This document shows, piece after piece, positions 61,980-64,000 of a DNA stretch of 64,000 nucleotides (positions within the stretch are counted from its first letter, which is position 1; each line of letters begins with the position of its first letter). The stretch is from Nocardia terrae (GTDB taxonomy: Bacteria > Actinomycetota > Actinomycetes > Mycobacteriales > Mycobacteriaceae). A program made the position numbers and the translations under genes. The notes beneath the pieces were generated by a model. The model saw only the letters and a program-made list of their open reading frames with translations, searched no databases and was not told where the DNA came from. Location of the stretch: assembly GCF_009760405.1 (NCBI RefSeq), contig NZ_WRPP01000001.1:1798001-1862000 (forward strand). Direction: 5' to 3'.

Positions 61980-62528
61980 TCACTTCTTGTCGGTGTGGTC
62001 GCTGTCGATCAGGTCCTGGACCAGCACCCGGTAGTGCACCAGCGCGGCCCGCATGTCCTCGGTGGACACCTGGGCGGCGGCGGGTCGGGTCGCGACGCTG
62101 TGAGCGGCTCGATAGTGGTCGAGGGTCGCGGTGTGCTCGACGGACAGATCCGCCAGCTGCTGGTCGTAGTTCTCGCTGGGATAACCGCGCTCGCTCATGA
62201 GGGTGGTCACGAGGCGGTCGGCGGCGGTCACGGCCCCGGCCGGATCATCGACGAACTGCTGCTGCACCCCGGACCACGCCATGAGGTAGTGCTGCTTCTG
62301 TTCCGCGGACAACTCGTGCAGATCCAGATTGGCGTGCCGATGCTCGCGTTCGATCAGTTCGTGCTCCGCGCCACGGCGATCATCCGACTGCTCTACCGCC
62401 CGGTCGTATTCGGGCCCGAACCGCCGCCGCAGCCTTTGTCTTCGAAGCGCGGGCCGCGCGATCAGCACAGCGGCGACGATCACCACCACCACTGCCACAA
62501 CAACAATCGTCCAGTTTGTAGCCGACAT
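61980..62528 (-). CDS. Membrane-anchored helical protein (tandem paralogue)
   Basis: This 182-residue protein has one N-terminal transmembrane helix (about 7-25) followed by basic residues and a helical cytosolic domain. The latter contains HELSAEQKQHYLMAWSGVQQ, QFVDDPAGAVTAADRLVTTL and EDMRAALVHYRVLVQDLIDS. The W-x-x-x-Q-x-x-F-V-D-x-P block and C-terminal helix match the downstream paralogue at 61482. No function is known. Similar membrane-anchored proteins of Nocardia and Streptomyces occur near stress and CsbD genes. Confidence 0.65.
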   Translation of the reverse strand: MSATNWTIVVVAVVVVIVAAVLIARPALRRQRLRRRFGPEYDRAVEQSDDRRGAEHELIEREHRHANLDLHELSAEQKQHYLMAWSGVQQQFVDDPAGAVTAADRLVTTLMSERGYPSENYDQQLADLSVEHTATLDHYRAAHSVATRPAAAQVSTEDMRAALVHYRVLVQDLIDSDHTDKK

Positions 62529-62609
62529 CGAATCCTCCTTCGACGAACAGTCCCGTCGAATCGGGGATGCCTCCGCATCGGCTACTCAAACAGCCGACAC
62601 GCGCCGATG

Positions 62610-62723
62610 TCAGCCGCAGTGGGTCTGGAAGGCATCGAGGTCGATCCCAGCATTGAGCACCACAAACGATCCACCCGCCGCATCCCCAACCGCCACCCCC
62701 GCCCGAACCATCCACGTCTTCAT
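62610..62723 (-). CDS. Possible 37-residue peptide
   Basis: A short ORF starts MKTWMVRAGVAVGD, continues through FVVLNAGIDLDAFQ and ends THCG before the stop. GGCGGGAG lies just before the ATG. Length, position and the Gly-Ser-Phe-Val stretch recall a precursor peptide, but no modification enzyme is nearby and no known leader is recognised. It may be spurious. Confidence 0.3.
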   Translation of the reverse strand: MKTWMVRAGVAVGDAAGGSFVVLNAGIDLDAFQTHCG

Positions 62724-62783
62724 AGCAACTCCCGCCATCCTTTATGGCAGAGTGCCATCACCACCTCGTATTGCTGGTGCGAA

Positions 62784-64000
62784 TCAGTGCGGAGACGCTT
62801 GATGAGGTGTTTGCGGAGTTGTGGTTTCGCCGCGTTTGCCCGGTATCCGTTTGCCCAGGACTCGTTGGGTGAGGTCGAGGAGTTCGTCGAGTTGGGGGCG
62901 GTAGGCCAGGCGTAGGACCGCGGCACCTACCGCGAGGGCGAATGCTGTTCCGGCGCACAGGATCGTGATGTTGTGGCCGTGGAGGGTCAGGGCGATCGTC
63001 GCGTAGGCGGCGGCCATCCAGAAGGCGATGTGGAGGCCGGGGAGGAGTTGGGTGAACTGGGCGCGGAGGGGGACTCCGGCTACTCGTTTTCGGACGAGCC
63101 ATTCGAGGGGGACCAGGGTTACGGTTGCGGCGGTGTAGCCGATGGCCACGCCCAGGGGGCCGAAGGGGAGGCCCGCGATGATGCCGCCGATGGAGGCCGT
63201 GGTGCAGAGGATGGCGTAGCGGAGTTGGAGTTTCGCGTGGCCGAGGCCGAGCATGACCGGGATCGTCGAGGGTTGGTAGACGGCTTGGAGGGCTCCGGCC
63301 ATGGCCAGGACCTGGACGATGGGAATGGCTGGGGCCCAGGCGGATCCGAAGACCAGGCGGATCAGTTGCGGGGCGGCGGTGGCGACCAGGGCCATGCCGG
63401 GGATGGCGGCGAGGGCTACGAATTTGGTGGCGCGGGCCAGTTCGGCGCGCAGGGCGGGGAGGTCGTCGGCGAGGCGGGCGAAGAGAGGGAACAGGACCGA
63501 GCCGATGCTCTGGACACACAGTTGTACCGGCAGCAGGAGCAGGCGGTAGGCCAGGGCGTAGAAGGCCAGGGCTTGGGCGCCCTGGAAGCGGCCGATGAGG
63601 AGGTTGTCGGCGTTGCGGGAGAGTGAATTGACCAGTACCGCACCGGCGAAGGCGCGCCAGGAGAAGCCGGCGATTTCGCGGAGGCGGCCCAGGCGCAGGT
63701 TCGGCCAGGAGCCGGCGGCGGTGATCAGGACGACCGCGATGACGACATCGGTGGTGACGAGTTGGGCGACCAGGGCCCAGTAGGTGCCGCCCGCGATCAC
63801 GACCGCGAGACCGACCACGCCGCCGAGGAGAGCCGAGGAGATGTCGGCTATGCCGTTCTTGCGGAACTCCATTTCGCGCCAGAGCATCGCACGGGGGGTG
63901 ATCGACGCGGAGCGAACTATCAGGCTGGGGGCCAGCGCGATCAGGACCCATTTCAGGTCGGGGGTGTGCATGAACGCCGCCCACGCCGGTGCGATCGCGA
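62784..64000 (-). CDS. Wzx-type polysaccharide flippase, 5' end beyond the window
   Basis: This is a partial protein of at least 405 residues; the frame stays open through 64000, so the true start lies outside. It is a multi-helix membrane protein of the MATE/PST (Wzx) class, with the family stretch RNADNLLIGRFQGAQALAFY, then RLLLLPVQLC and VLFPLFARLADD, and about eleven helices. It probably flips lipid-linked saccharide across the inner membrane for cell-wall or exopolysaccharide synthesis. A basic, Thr/Pro-rich tail (KRIPGKRGETTTPQTPHQ) is cytosolic. Glycosyltransferases may lie upstream of the window. Confidence 0.8.
   Translation of the reverse strand, partial: AIAPAWAAFMHTPDLKWVLIALAPSLIVRSASITPRAMLWREMEFRKNGIADISSALLGGVVGLAVVIAGGTYWALVAQLVTTDVVIAVVLITAAGSWPNLRLGRLREIAGFSWRAFAGAVLVNSLSRNADNLLIGRFQGAQALAFYALAYRLLLLPVQLCVQSIGSVLFPLFARLADDLPALRAELARATKFVALAAIPGMALVATAAPQLIRLVFGSAWAPAIPIVQVLAMAGALQAVYQPSTIPVMLGLGHAKLQLRYAILCTTASIGGIIAGLPFGPLGVAIGYTAATVTLVPLEWLVRKRVAGVPLRAQFTQLLPGLHIAFWMAAAYATIALTLHGHNITILCAGTAFALAVGAAVLRLAYRPQLDELLDLTQRVLGKRIPGKRGETTTPQTPHQASPH

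Overview
This 64 kb window is high-GC actinobacterial DNA. The gene content (MMPL transporter, LmeA/DUF2993-like protein, Hip1/TAP-type secreted hydrolase, DUF3558 lipoprotein, Hrp1-like CBS protein, CtpI-like P-type ATPase, short aconitase) points to the Mycobacteriales, most likely Nocardia or a close relative. This is inferred from content; no database search was run. I see no transposase, integrase, CRISPR array or rRNA. One tRNA-Gly(GCC) is present at 22039-22110.

Region 1 (1-5.4 kb) holds a Tat-exported clan GH-A type glycosidase divergent from a PadR regulator, an HspR-like MerR gene divergent from hsp20 across a CIRCE element, a cold-shock-domain gene behind a 15-codon upstream ORF, and a small WPEPSP-motif protein.

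Region 2 (4.7-19.8 kb) is a catabolic and envelope regulon. A TetR gene is divergent from a tightly overlapping operon: extradiol dioxygenase, FAH-family hydrolase/isomerase, acyl-CoA ligase, DoxX-like protein and FAD hydroxylase. MMPL, LmeA-like protein, serine-protease lipoprotein, a second lipoprotein, P450 plus 3Fe-4S ferredoxin, a second TetR and an ACMSD-type amidohydrolase follow. A palindrome TGACGATATCGTCA, or a close variant, sits exactly 17 bp after TTGACT (or CTGACT) at four of these promoters, which links the region into one probable regulon.

Region 3 (19.8-24 kb) holds a TAP-like exported hydrolase, a DUF3558 lipoprotein, the tRNA, a small membrane protein and an unusual thioredoxin-fold/leucine-rich/META fusion.

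Region 4 (23.8-56.5 kb) looks like a general-stress island. It contains a short aconitase, two DUF6131-like membrane peptides, a DoxX protein with 11-residue repeats, a Met-rich 23-residue peptide, hemerythrin, a GH15 enzyme, CsbD-type proteins, a complete eight-gene gas-vesicle operon (gvpA-F-G-O-J-L-S-K), holin-like protein, STAS, PAS-ANTAR and RsbW-like regulators, Kup, KatE, PAP2-DAGK, Rieske-FAD enzyme, SDR, enolase-superfamily protein, FAD/Fe-S oxidase, a pyruvate-oxidase-like enzyme, a KGG-type protein and the Hrp1-like CBS protein. Six promoters here read GTTT-N15-GGGTA, the SigB/SigF-type stress signature, and several more are near matches. No sigma-factor gene lies in the window.

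Region 5 (56.5-64 kb, minus strand) holds a giant P-type ATPase, a cysteine-free HesB/IscA-fold protein, two tandem paralogous helical proteins, a possible 37-residue peptide and a polysaccharide flippase whose 5' end runs off the window.
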